Notes: generated from the letters alone by a model not told the origin. Positions 25,394 through 38,213 are shown, numbered from the stretch's first letter. The stretch: DNA of 64,000 nucleotides from Coffea arabica (GCF_036785885.1 NC_092323.1:17616501-17680500); one strand, 5' to 3'. Made by a program: numbers and translations.

Positions 25394-28300
25394 CTAACAT
25401 GAAAAGTTTGGAGGATATTCCTTGGGGTGTTTTTCGATCGTCTCTAGGAGTGTTGTCTCTTGCTCATGGAGATTGGACGGGGGAGCATCATATACATCTG
25501 TAAAAATATCTGCAACAGGAGGCTTTTCAACCTGTTCTGCAACTTGAATTGCACGCAGCACCTGAAATAATGTACAACTGATTAAAATCTAGGAGCCATG
25601 AAAAAGGCTTAAACATGGATGCTGAAACCGTCTTGAAAACACAAGATGAAGAGGAAAAATTTAGCTAAGACCCTCGGGTTCTTAGGATTATTTTGTTGCC
25701 AACACAATTGCAGCTAAATGAAGTAGTATCGTTTGAAAACGAATGCTTCATATCCGTTTTACATATCCTTTATTCTAAGTCACATTAGACCAAAAGAACA
25801 TAAGGTAAAAGGAAAACCCTTTATTATCCTTCACACCCAGGATTATGTCCGCGATCAGTCAAAGATGATGCGAGAAGCAATCATATCATTATTGTGCAAA
25901 CAAAAAATTTTAAGACCAAGCATGTCTATGCATTCAATGTGACTTTATTCATAAAGGAATTTATGGAGTTGAACATGGTAAAAACAAGAAACCAAAAGAT
26001 TTCGTTGAAATTGATTGCTAATGACAGGTTCTTCTCTCCATCAAACTAAAAGGGCCGCCATACTTAATACTAAACTTGTTGAAGAGATTAATCAAGCAGG
26101 GCAAGCTGTGCTTAACAATGTAACGAGGAAACAGAAATAGAAAAAAAAAAAAAAGGCATGGTTCTTCTCTCCATTGTTTAAGGCAAAATTCAGTCATGCT
26201 GCAGCAAGTGTTGCCGCATAGACTTGTAAGCCTTTCCCATAGCATATTGTCAGTAAAAGTCCTAAGCAAATTTCCCATGGCATATTGTCAGTAAAAGCCC
26301 CAATTATTCTCCATCTAAGGCACCCATCTATCCCATCAGCTGAACAAAGAGGAACATGAGAAGAAGAAGATAGATTGGTAGATACGTCAGCCAGAATCTT
26401 GGAAGACCACAGAATGATGCAGGTGCACTTAGATAATAACAGGAGAAAGGTGTAAGGATAACTATCACTTTTTCTCGATTAGGACTTAACAACTAAAAGA
26501 AAAGTAAAGTGACAATTCCGGAACAAAAATATTAAAATTGTAAAGGGTTAAGGATTTTACCTGCTTTCTGAGGCTGGCTCTTAGTTCAGTTTCAGCATCA
26601 GAATTCCACCAACCTTCCTTTTCAAGCCATTTCCTAAATCTGCTTACTGGACACTGTGCAACTCTCCACCATTCAATTTCTTCAGCGGAACGATATCTGG
26701 TTGAGTCATCTGATGTGGTATGGTGGCCTCCTCTGTATGTCAGCGCCTGTTGATATAAAAAGCTGATAATATACCATTCTGGACACGATAAGGGGGAAAC
26801 AACTCCAGATCACAGAATCACCTCAATCAGAACAGGTCTCTGCTCAGTGATGGCCATTTGGCGCGCAGCACGAACGGCACTATAAATAGCAAGAGCGTCA
26901 TTACCATCTACACGGATGCTATGAACTCCATATGCTTGCCCTCTAACAACAATACCATCACCTTGTATATTCACAAAAGTGTCTTTTAGATCCAGAAATT
27001 GTAAATTACCTATGATTAGACTAAGAGGAGAAAACCTACTCCGAAACTGATCTCCAACAGGGGTACTGATGGCCCATCCATTGTTCCGGCAGAAAAAGAT
27101 CACAGGTGCCTCCATAACTGCTGCAAAGTTCAAAGCAGCATGGAAATCTCCCTAAAATTGATGATTGAGTCAGAGAGCTATAAAACAGCAGTCATTGCAA
27201 TAGGCATGAAAACAAAACAAACATGCTCAATATGTTTGCATTTCCAACATCCAGGTAAAAGTGAAATTGTCTCACACTCCAGGTAGATTTGGAAAGAAGA
27301 AATGGAAACCTCCAAGAATACTACAGGTATAACTGAAACTGTCTCATACTGAGTTCAATTCTAAGCTTAATGAGGCGCTCCAGAAGCGTTGAGGTTATGG
27401 CTGTTTATATGAGAACAAACAAAAAAAAAAAAACACTATAAATTAGGATGAGGCTTTTATTCGATGCTTCTGTTCTGTATTATGGTTGTATTAAAACTAC
27501 CAAAGACTGAATAAAGAAACAGGAATGCTCTCATTAGGATATAATAATGTATGCCCTGTACAACTACTTGTAAATTCCATTCACTACCATAAACTTTAGA
27601 AGAGATGTTCCATCTTTAAATAAACAATAGAATCACACATAAGCATAGAAGGATGCCATACTCTCCTATTGCCATCATAACTGCTAAGTGGTGCAGCAAA
27701 ACAAGCCATAGAATATAATATCGACATCAAGGAAAATACTGAATAGACAGTAAGGAGTATTATTTCCGAAAGGCAGGGAATCAGATTCGAATTATATTAC
27801 ACAATGAGCACTAGTAATAAAGATGCAAAGAACTAAGATCAAAATATATCATATGATGAGATAGATCAATTTAATGTATAATGACATGATGACATTGATG
27901 TCAAAGAAAGGAAAATAATCTTTGAAAGCAGTAAGGCTTTTACTACCGTACTAGTGCCTCCATCTCCAAAATAAGTTATACTGCACGCATTTATGCGATC
28001 CATCTTTAGAGAATAAGCAGCACCAACAGCATGTGGAACCTGAGTACTGGAATACAGACACAATTACTAGGAACTATGATTACGATACTCAATATAATTC
28101 TATATACATGTAAATACAGGCATGAGAAAGACGAATATCTTACGCAACTGTTGATGCCACGGTGAAATAATTATGTTTGACAGAGCCATAATGCGCTGGC
28201 ATCTGCCTTCCTTTACAATTATCATTCTTGTTTCCAAAACACTGGTTTGCGAATTCTTGCAGAGTAAATCCCCTCCACAACAGAACTCCAGACTCCCTAT

Positions 28301-31300
28301 ACTGCAAAGGATGTAACCAGTTCAAATAGCAGTTGCCTTTTAGACGCATTTATTTTATTGACCATCATAAGATATAAAATCATCATATCACAGGTGGATG
28401 TGTCAATTGGGAAGACGCTAACTAATTAAAAACAGGTATTGAAATGTATCATGCAAATTCTGGTAAGTTAAAATAATAAGTTTATAAATAAGATCCTTAC
28501 ATCCAGAAGTGAATGAAATAAATGAAGGAAACCCATCTGATACTAAAATTACCAAGAATGAACTTCAGAGTAGCAAACATAAGAACCACTAACTAGTATA
28601 GCAAAAAAAGACCCATCCTTTCAAATATTGTGAGGAAAATGGCAAGGATAAAAGTTACTTCTTTCCTACAAATGCACCTCAAGGATTGTGCTCAAAGATA
28701 AGTAGTGTGGAACCTGATTGAGGTCTTTCCACTTGTTGGCAATGAATTTTGAGGTATTAGCACTAACAAAGTTCCATATCTGGGTTCATGACAAGTTCTA
28801 AGCCACTCCCAAGATTCAACTTTATCATATTCCCCCAACTAATGCCAGGAATGCTTCTTCCAGAACTAAAATATTTGCACCTTTCTGTCATTGCAGTATG
28901 GTTACACTATGTCCTTCACTGTTCCACACTTGGCCTCTTATCCTTATCCATCTAACCCTCCAGTCAAAACCTCATTTTAGGAATTGCCAGCTACTATTAA
29001 TTCTTGTGACATGTCCATGCAAATATTACATGAGCTCAGCTTCTTTCCTCTTCCAAGTTATTATTACTCACATTAAAAGAAAAATGAAAAGAAAAGTCTA
29101 GCTATGGGAATATATTGTACCGTATTATCTCTTTTACTTTGGACGTGTAAGACTACTTTCACACCTCACATCTTAAAGAATTAAGTTCCCTTTAAGGAAA
29201 AATTTAGCATGTGATAATTTGAAGTTATATTAGTCCAAAACATTACTTCTTCAATTGCAAAATGGTACATCAGAAAGCCAGGTCGACACTAATGCAGCTT
29301 CTGGAAATGGTCAGTAGGCCTGTCAACGGGTCGGGTCTAGACCCGGATCCGGACCGGATCCGTGAAATTATTGCGGGTATGGGTAGGGATTTAATTCCGT
29401 TTCCCGGATCCGTTTTGTCAAACAAAAAACGGGTCGGATACGGAATATAGTATTCCGACCCGTATTAGACCCGGATCCAGATATAAATGAATTAATAATA
29501 TAAAAAAAATATATTTATCAATATAATTTGATTAGGGGTGATGTATTTGAGTAAAGTCAATTTGATTTCTTTTCTTATTTGGTTTTTTCTTTGCATTAGT
29601 TAGAAATTAGTTTACAAATATTTTTTTTTCTCATTTTTATTAGAAATTATAAATTTGGCTAAATTTGTTCAGGTAGACCCGACCCGGATCCGGGACCCGC
29701 CGGATTCGGATCCAGAACATAGAATAAAAGACCCGTCGGGTAAACTGGTCGGATCCGGATCCGGTATAGTAATTCGGGTCCAGGTCCGGAATAATGAATT
29801 CCGGCCCGGACCCGGCCCGTTGACAGCCCTAATGGTCAGCCATAAGGTAGTTAAATTTAAGCTAACTAGAAGAACTTAGGGCTGCAGTGCTTCAAACTTC
29901 AGCAACTCAGATCTACATTAAACATATTTTCACTTCAAATTTATCCTTAAGAACTTTTAACACGAAAATCGGTATATACATATTGATCCAACTTATTTAC
30001 AGCTCGTTCCCATGACAAATGTTCGTCCTTCACATTGCTAATCAAGAGAGTGTAACTGTGACATCAAAGCTTTGAGTGGTGAACTACTAGCTAGTACCAG
30101 GAGTTCCCCTAGGGGCTGCAATATTCCAGATAACTCCCCTTTAGGCTCAAGATATCCATTGACTTCCATCTTGACGGCTCTTTTGCACTGCCATATACCA
30201 TCCCATCATTATTAATGCTGTAATATTTTGTTGAAATAAGGTAATATACAAAGTACTCATTATTTTACAGTCAAATAAATCTAGCTTCCTCTGTTTTATT
30301 TATTTTTCTTTTTCTTTTGTTTTTTGTTTTAATTTACTAGGACGTTGTTAAATGGCTGACCAAGAATTTTAATGTCATTGCAGTATGTCTTCTCTTTCAC
30401 TTTCTGTTCATTTTCCTTTTGTTTATTGTGATCTTTTCCCTTTCTTTTATATCTTTACCTCTCCTTTTCTTTGCTTTGTTCTATACACTGTCTTTCCATA
30501 TATGCAATGCCATCGGTGACTCTTGCTGGCAATATCCAATCACAACTTGGCAAATCCAAACCACCACCAAACTCATAGTTCTGAGTAGATTATGAATCTA
30601 AAGTCACATTGCAGAAAAATATCTACAATAATCTCAAAATTAAAACCCAATTTTGGGTTTTTTTTGCAACTCCATCGCACCTCCAATTACAGGCCAAACT
30701 CAGAACAAGACACCCAACTCCAAAACGGTCCTACAATTTTATTTCACAGAATTTGATCTTCCCTTAACTTAAAAATCTAACTTCACTGGCAAACTAGAGA
30801 CAGTACGCACAATTCGTTAAGTAAAACTAAAATTAGCAATAAAATCAAAAAATTCCTGGGGGAGGGAATCTAAGCTCAAGCTTAATCATGTTATCTAAAT
30901 ATAAATCATCGTGTATAGATCATTGTGATACTACGGAATAGTGGGACAAAAGGAGAGAGAAGACAGAAAGATAAACTAAATGAGAAAATAGGAGAATGGA
31001 GGTTACAGAGGGTAGCAGAGTAAGCAGAAGAAAAGAAGAGGTGATTCGAGTAATTATCAATTAAGAATGCATGATGCGATTTGACAACAGATAAATTTAT
31101 AGGTTCTAAACCCCAAACTAGAGTCCGAACCAAGGTAAACATTCTTTTCTTACAAGAATCTAAACCAAATAGGTGAAATAAACTTCACTAAGATCCTAAA
31201 TCAACTAATTAAAGGAAATACTAAGAAATTCTGAAAATCACTAGCCTATGGTACTGTTAGAGTTTCATGAACAGTGCTGATACAGCATTTTGGATAAGGA

Positions 31301-34231
31301 TGCTACAAGGATAATAAACAATGCTTGTGAAAGTGTCTTTTCCTTTTGCTTTGCTGCATACCCTACAATCACATTGTTATATAAATAGAAGGGAGATTAT
31401 AAGCCTCAAGCTATAAACAACCTACTCAGATTTATACCAGTGCTTCTCACAGAAGATGTCAGTGTTCCAATATAGCTTGTAATTCAGACGCAGCTTCAAA
31501 TTACTAGTATCGATATTTGCTAATATGAGGATATCCTACACATGTCATCCTTAACAAGACATGAGCACAAACTGCAGTGCCATATAAATTTAGATTCTAG
31601 TCAGTTCTTCAAAAGGTACTACAAGACTTGTAAGACTAATGAAGCAAAGGAACTGCAAGTGTTTACTTCATGAAATTAAAATTTAGGCACACAAATGATG
31701 CAAGGGATCTGCAAGTATGGATTTCTAGAAGAGTAGGAATTCAGTAAGGTTGTCAATCTCCTTGAGGAAAGGTTCAAAAGAAAGCATAGATCAGAGGGAG
31801 CAAAATCATCCCAACATAAGGTCATGCTTTTAGGATGGTAAAAGAAAAATCCGTCTAATCCTCTGCAGCCTTCATTAGTTTTCAGCTCAATCTTCCTTGC
31901 TGTTTGGGAAAATAGCGACAAATCAAATCATGGTGAATATGAAAATTCTCCACATGAATGAGAACTCATACTTGAGAACAAACCAGCTTCCAAAGTAAAT
32001 TCAAGCATAAGCATTACGAATACATAAAAATGCTTGCAGAATGGCTTTATGCTCAATAACCTGAGGAAAGACAGGATCGTCCAATTGCAATGCAGCTGCA
32101 GATGCTATATTTATTGCCTCTTCTCCTATTGCGGTGACATAGAAGGATATTCTTCCTTGTCTTTGAGCCTCATAGAAAATGGTATCCATAGTCTGAAGCA
32201 TGGCCATGTAAGTATACATCCTAACGGCAAGTTCATCTGATATCTGAAAACACTTAGAATCCATAAGAGTGCGTCTGTCGACATTGCAGAAAGGATAAGT
32301 CATTTGATATAAATACATTCCTTAACAACCAAACAGGCATCCATTCATATGATTTCTATAAATGTACCATTAAATACCTGTACAAAATTGCTAGAGGTTA
32401 ATTGACCATTCTCATCAAGGATCCGATAGCAGTGAACTCTCTCCTCAAGACCTTCTGGTAAGAAATCTAATTCCGAGGTGAACTTAACGTTTCCCCCAGG
32501 AAAATTCAGGACCTAACAATTATACACATATCTACATGATTTTTCAAGTCTAGCAAAAGATATTTAAACATAAAACCTGGGAAAAATAAAAGCTCAATGT
32601 TTCACATATTAGCTTGAAGAACATGATTGGCTAAAACGAACTGCTAATCTAAATTGCCCTTCTAATTCTCAGTCAGAAAGAATTTTAAACTTCAATCAGA
32701 ATAAACTATTAAGGATCCTAATTTTCAAACCATATATGGTACACAGATATGCATGTGCAGATATATTCCTAGAAGTCCTCTTTTTAATTCAAAGCCCATG
32801 TGAATAAAGAGCATGCACCAGAAATATTCATCGAACACTTGCTCATGAAATTATATTAAATTAGTCTAATGTTACCTCAGGGGTCAAAATTAAGATTATA
32901 TGGAAAAAATGATTAAGCATCAAACACAACTTAAACCTGTAGTAATGTGTTAAAGGACTGAACTTGTAAGATTACAATTTTTCCTTTGTTTCTGTCTGCA
33001 ATTTTGCATCTGCAAGAATAATTCATAGTAGCATGATATAGTATGAGTCTTGTGTTAGGCGGGTAAGTTTTTCCATTGTTTCTTTAAAAAAGACTATTTC
33101 AGGCACAAAAGAATTTCTTTCGAAGGTTTTGGTAGTCAAGGCCCTAGAAAAAGGAAAAAAGAACAGAACAATGGGCATAAAGCATCTTTAACCACTTTGG
33201 GCTCATGGAGACAGTTATGCTACCAAGAAATAAAAAATGTCTGGAGATTATAGTGATTTCTTTGTATCGTGTCAGAACTGTCACCTAGAAACATATTGCT
33301 GTTAGCTGAATATGACTTTAACAGTAGGATTATTAGAAACTGTCTCTAGCATCTTTTGATGTTGCTCCTATTGTTTTTAAGTTCCCCTTTTACTTGGTAT
33401 TCAACCCCTTGGCTCACATCGAATTCTGTATTTGACAAATCGAAGTAAGAACAGAATTAAAATAAGTAATTCATACGGATTGAAAAAGCTAATGACATCT
33501 GGGACGACATTCAACATATGGAAGCTAAACAACACAGAATACGCAAATAATTTTTCAGAATTTCCATTCAATCTATAGAAACACAGTACAATAAGTCTAT
33601 TTGCGCATTCGATTAAGTGAATAGTAGTGCTATCAGTCTATAAAAGGATAAAAATGAACCAGATACTCAAAGGTGTTAGCAAATTTCGCATTAATAAGTA
33701 GCACAAAGGTAGAACAAAGTCAAAGCATTACTCAATGTACATTCCCGTTTGCGGAAATAAGGACATAAAAAGGGGAAGTTACTGCTAAGGTTGACAAATT
33801 TGAGCTCACAGCTCAATCTATTTTCAGGAGTTAGGTAAATTTTTAACATCAATCAAAACCAAAGAACAGTAATTAGCAACTGATTGCCAAGGAACAAACA
33901 AATGTCGCTAAGTTAAACTATACCGCAGATAATGATTTGTAATTAACTCAAAAGTAGTGTACAAAACTGCAGTAAATACCTGAGGTCCACCAGAGTTTTG
34001 CTTGCAATCCAACTGTTTTTCAGCTTTGAAATGTTCAGAGCGCCAAATGGTGAAAAGGGTCGGTCTATTACATGAACCCGCACCCAGGTTTTTGATTAAT
34101 CCAGATTGAGATTCCTGATGATGAGAGAAAGAAGCAATCCCAGAACTCTGATGAAACATAACACCAAGAGAACCCAATTTTGGTTTGAGATTATGCATTA
34201 CAGTTCTTGATTTGGACAAGTAAAAGCCCAT
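25394..34231 (-). CDS. Branched-chain 2-oxoacid dehydrogenase E1 component, alpha subunit (mitochondrial)
   Basis: Exons in gene order: 34231-33980, 32512-32378, 32243-32061, 28301-28144, 28046-27947, 27151-27040, 26961-26822, 26746-26561, 25561-25394. They total 1434 nt, 477 aa, in frame. The protein is the ThDP-binding half of the E1 heterotetramer that decarboxylates oxo acids from Val, Leu and Ile in mitochondria. Residues 1-84 look like a presequence. Seen: [12 protein letters not shown] and GEEAIN (exon 3), [10 protein letters not shown] (exon 4), the ThDP motif GDG (270-272) to NN (299-300), VDGNDALA (exon 7), and the regulatory loop [10 protein letters not shown] (366-375). Length matches the plant family (about 470). 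Oddities: residue 276 is Thr where SEGD is normal (STGD), REP reads RES at 191-195, and the loop has Thr at its first hydroxyl position where Ser is usual. Intron 6 (78 bp) has no stop and keeps frame. Confidence 0.94.
26962..27039 (-). other. 78-bp intron with an open reading frame (possible exitron) in E1-alpha
   Basis: Donor GTAGGT and acceptor TACAAG bound a segment whose length is a multiple of three and which has no in-frame stop. Splicing restores the conserved FRSDGIVV. Retention would add 26 residues (starting SRFSPLSL) inside the ThDP-binding half, without frameshift. Confidence 0.75.
29315..29831. mobile_element. hAT-type MITE with GGTCGGGTC-rich ends, in E1-alpha intron 3
   Basis: A perfect 8-bp target duplication ATGGTCAG flanks it (29307-29314 and 29832-29839). 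Ends are TAGGCCTGTCAACGGGTCGG and CGGCCCGTTGACAGCCCTA. Subterminal regions are packed with CCGGATCCGG/GACCCG words; the core is AT-rich. It lies in the 3.76-kb intron 28302-32060. Confidence 0.92.
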
Positions 34232-34335
34232 AATTGGAAGTCAAGAAAGAATCAAGGTAGATAGTATTGCCTTAGCAGAAAATATGATAAGATTGTTATG
34301 GACTGACAAAAATGTCGTAGCCTTTTTGGCACCGA

Positions 34336-34344
34336 ATATATAAT
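34336..34344 (-). promoter_or_regulatory. Candidate TATA box of E1-alpha
   Basis: On the minus strand the sequence TTATATATT lies about 105 bp upstream of the start codon at 34231. A MITE begins only about 40 bp further upstream, so little native promoter remains next to it. Confidence 0.4.
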
Positions 34345-34382
34345 AGTACTAGATTACGAAAGATAGCAGTACTTTCTTTTAA

Positions 34383-35881
34383 GGGATAATTGCAGAAACC
34401 TCCCCTGAGGTTTCTGACATTTTCACTAACCTCCCCTGTGATTTAAAAAATTACACTAACCTCCCCTGAGGTTACTAATCCTTTGCAAATTTAGTCCAAA
34501 CGATTAAAATATTATTTTAGGGAGTGAAATTAGAATTTTGTACCAGATTTGCCCTTTGTGCTACATATCCAATGAATGACAAAGTACTATAAATCAATTA
34601 ACAATTAATAAATTTTAAGGAGTATAATTTATGGGCAAACACGCATTATTCATTTAAAGTACCAGCTCTTTACGAGTATTTTACTTTCAAATATTTAATT
34701 TATGATAAATATATCAATATTTGTAAGTAAAATTCAAAAATTGTTATAGTAATATTCTTGCAAAATGGAAATCGATAGGTTATTTATTTAATATAAATTA
34801 AATATTTTTTAAAAAAAATAAATGGCCCATAAAATATTAATTTTTTATGACTTTCATCCATTACACGAGTAAAGTATTCGCTCTTTATGTGCATTTTATT
34901 TTGAATCATTTAATTTATGTTAAATACATAAATGTTTGTAACTAAAATTGAAAAAGTGTTATATTAATATTTTTACGGAAGAGAGATTGGTAGGTTTTGT
35001 ATTTAACAAAAATTAAATATTTGAAAGTAAATACAAATCTGTATTTGAGCGTAAATATTTGTATTAAATTAAATGTTTGAAAGTAAAATACCCTTAAAGA
35101 ACCGGTACTTTGAATAGTTACCGGCTCTTTATAGGCAAACACGCATTACTCATTTAAAGTACCGACTTTTTACGGATATTTTACTTTCAAACATTTAACT
35201 TATGATAAATATATCAATGTTTGTTAGTAAAATTCAAAGAGTGTTACAGTAATATTCTTGTAAAAAGGAAATCGGTAGGTTATTTATTTAATATAAATTA
35301 AATATTTTTTTTTAAAAAAATGATCCATAAAGTATTAATTCTTTATGACTTTCATCCATTACATGAGTAAAGTATTGGCTCTTTATGGGTATTTTATTTT
35401 GAATCATTTAATTTATGTTAAATACATAAATGTTTGTAACTAAAATTGAAAAAGTGTTATATTAATATTTTTACGAAAGAGAGATTGGTAGTTTTGTATT
35501 TAACAAAAATTAAATATTTGAAAGTAAATACAAATATGTATTTGAGCTTAAATATTTGTATTAAATTAAATGTTTGAAAGTAAAATACCCATAAAGAGCC
35601 AGTACTTTAAATAGGTGATGCATATTTGCCTATAAACTATACTCCTTAAAGTTTATTAATTGTTAATTGATTTGTAATATTTTGTCATTCATTGAACATA
35701 TAGTACAAAGGACAAATTTGGTAAAAAATTCTAATTTCACTCCTTAAAATAATATTTTAATCGTTTGGACTGAATTTGCAAAGGATTAGTAACCTCAGGG
35801 GAGGTCAGTGTAATTTTTCAAACCACAGGGGAGGTCAGTGCAAATATCAGAAACCTCAGGGAAGGTTTTTGCAATTATCCC
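34383..35881. mobile_element. Mutator-like MITE (GGGATAATT family) with a tandem palindromic interior, in the E1-alpha promoter
   Basis: A perfect 9-bp target duplication TTCTTTTAA flanks it (34374-34382 and 35882-35890). Terminal inverted repeats are about 250 bp: GGGATAATTGCAGAAACCTC at the left is mirrored by CAATTATCCC at the right, and the similarity runs inward past CAAAGGATTAGTAACCTC. The interior is two tandem copies of a ~500-bp unit (from about 34631 and 35141, period 510). Each unit is itself a foldback that starts with GGCAAACACGCATTA and ends with the near reverse complement. No coding content. Confidence 0.93.
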
Positions 35882-35890
35882 TTCTTTTAA

Positions 35891-36598
35891 AGGTCGAAGA
35901 GACGAGGAAAACACTAATGAGTCAACACAAGGTGACCATGACTTGATTCAGGGTTCATTTGTGTGTTGGAAAGGTACATGCCACGTTATTTCAAACCGTT
36001 TCGGGTTTTGGATACATGTCATGTAATGTATTTTTAAATTTTTAAATTTTTTTTAAATATAAGTTATATAATACTATCTACATTTGTTAGCAAAAAAAAA
36101 ATTATAGTGATAGTGCATAAAAACTTCATTCATTTAATTAAGAGTGATTCATTAAAGGGCAAAAGAACTTTTCTGTTTGTACAATTTTAGCCCTCTAACC
36201 ATTTGGTATATGTGTTTTGTCATGTGATGTGATTTTAAAATTATACAAGCAAATGCCTACAATCCTATCATTTATATATATATATATATATATATAAGTT
36301 TTGTAGGAATAAAAGAAAAGGAAATAGTGGCTGATTACGCATTTTCTCTTCGGTGATGAGTGCTAAGATTTTGTAACTTTAAGTAGTGCAAAATCTAAGT
36401 AATCAAGGTTACTGTGTTGACACTCAACACACATTGGTGCAGAATTTAAGTAATCAAGGTTAACTAGAGTGAGTGTGATAAATCTGAAATCTGAAATTTG
36501 AAATTTGTATTCATTAAGTCGTTGACTTGTAAATATTGAAAATACTAACATTTGAACACATTCTACATTAAATGACAAGTAAATAACTTATCACGGTG
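35891..36598. other. Intergenic, with a (TA)n microsatellite
   Basis: A (TA)n run lies at about 36271-36296. A 28-base sentence around TCTAAGTAATCAAGGTTA near 36390 and TTTAAGTAATCAAGGTTA near 36446 shows a short local duplication. No gene recognised. Confidence 0.5.
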
Positions 36599-36744
36599 CT
36601 TGTTTCATGCTCTGGAATTGGAATTGGAGATGGAATAATATACAAAAAATCAGTATGGGTTTTGAACCCTGGTATCATTCCACAGACCGATGCTTGGTAC
36701 AAGCATAGTTGGAATGACATCAAAATTAATTTTTCTTTTTTTTT

Positions 36745-37147
36745 TTAATTATTGTTCTCATCTCTCACAGCTTTATACGAAACCTGCTTAGATTCCTCAT
36801 CCATCTCAGACATCTTCCTCCCAACAAACCTCTTCACAGAGAAAAACTTGTTTTCAAGATTCACCACAGCCTGTCTTTTTGCAATCTGCCCAACCAATCT
36901 ATCCTTGTTTTTGGTATAGGCCACCACAGAAGGCATCGTTCTTTGCCCTTCAGCATTAGTAACTATAGTAGGCTTCCCTGCTTCCATGGCAGCCACTACT
37001 GAATTCGTTGTCCCCAAATCAATCCCAACAACCTTTTCATTCACTACACTCAAAGATCTGTAGAATTGAGGTTTATAAAAATGGAGTTTTATAATGCAAA
37101 AATGGGTTCTGAAATTGGGTTGCTGCTGCTGCTGATGAAGACACCAT
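36745..37147 (-). pseudogene. Truncated plastid-type Hsp70 (stromal 70-kDa chaperone), N-terminal fragment
   Basis: On the minus strand the frame from 37053 starts [18 protein letters not shown] and continues through [27 protein letters not shown] and [14 protein letters not shown] to RDEN, the phosphate-1 and early ATPase part of a chloroplast Hsp70 (full family length about 700 aa). It stops at 36745, where RDENGN is expected to continue, directly before an A-rich tract. Upstream, an ATG at 37147 opens a Ser/Ala-rich transit-peptide-like start ([13 protein letters not shown]) that hits a stop after 24 residues, out of frame with the ATPase part. Several conserved positions differ (TMPSVV for [13 protein letters not shown] for NPENTFF). 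It cannot make a working chaperone. Confidence 0.88.
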
Positions 37148-37361
37148 TTTTATCAACTTTCAGGCTGATTTTTGGGCCAAAAGATAAACTTTATTGGTGA
37201 ATAATTTGAGCAAAATCGAGGGAACAGATTGGTTCTTAATTTTTTTAATTTTTCTCTTCACAAAGAGAAGAGAACATAAGAGATCGATTGTGATAGGGAG
37301 GACGATTTGATGGCGAGAGAGGAGAGGAAAGGGTCTACTGGAGAAGAGAGGAAATGTTTTA

Positions 37362-37376
37362 TCTTTTATTTATACT
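37362..37376 (-). promoter_or_regulatory. TATA-like box and CT-rich leader upstream of the Hsp70 fragment
   Basis: On the minus strand CAGTATAAATAAAAG is followed by about 200 bp of pyrimidine-rich leader before the ATG at 37147. This looks like the original promoter and 5' UTR travelling with the gene fragment. Confidence 0.5.
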
Positions 37377-38213
37377 GTTGGAAATGAAACGGAGGATTTG
37401 AGTGATTCCTCCCAATTTACTCAGGAATCATGAATCCCCAAAATTTTAGGTATGATTCCAATATTTTAATTCCCATTACAGTACACCAGGCACCAAGTAT
37501 TGGAATCATCGTCATTCCCCATACCAAAATCCTCTAACCAAGCAGCCCCTTTTTTTGAAGTAGGTTTTGCTTACACAATTCAATTCAGACTCACTTAATT
37601 AATTAATATGTTCTATTTTTTGTTATCAAACATGTCTGAATATATTAAAATCTAGATCTATTAAATTTAAATATTAAATTGGGTTATCAAATGGGGTCTT
37701 AGCTTTATTTAACTAAGGTATCTTATCATTTGACTTAATTAATCTATTCTTCTTGAATGTTTTGGTTGCATCAATGCATGTTTTTCTGGCTGCCTAATCT
37801 ATGTTTTATCATGTGCTATTAATTTTATTTTATTTCTCATAAATAAAAAAGCTTGTAAAGGCCAAGTGAATTTCATGTTTGGTCAATTAACACGTTTATT
37901 TCTACTATTTTTAATGGGTGATTTGTTTCTTAGGGTTTGTTTGATAACATAAAAAAGTAGGGGTGAGCATCGAATTCGAAATCGGTAATTTGGTAGCTTA
38001 AAATCGGTAATTTTCGATAAATGGTTCTAGGAAAATTCGACCTAATTCGCATTCGAAATAGAAATTACCGAATTCGAATTCAATCCGATTTCAATTCGGA
38101 AAACGGACATTTACCGATTTAACCGAATTTCAGAAAACAAATTCTTTGGACCATTTTTTATCAGCAAATAGCAATACTATTACACTAACTGAGCCACAAA
38201 CAATGAAACAAAC

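Noticed and set aside
36597..37560. Exact transposon boundaries around the Hsp70 fragment
   Set aside because: The flanks share words in inverted orientation, but no convincing paired ends or target duplication could be read, so only the fragment is annotated.
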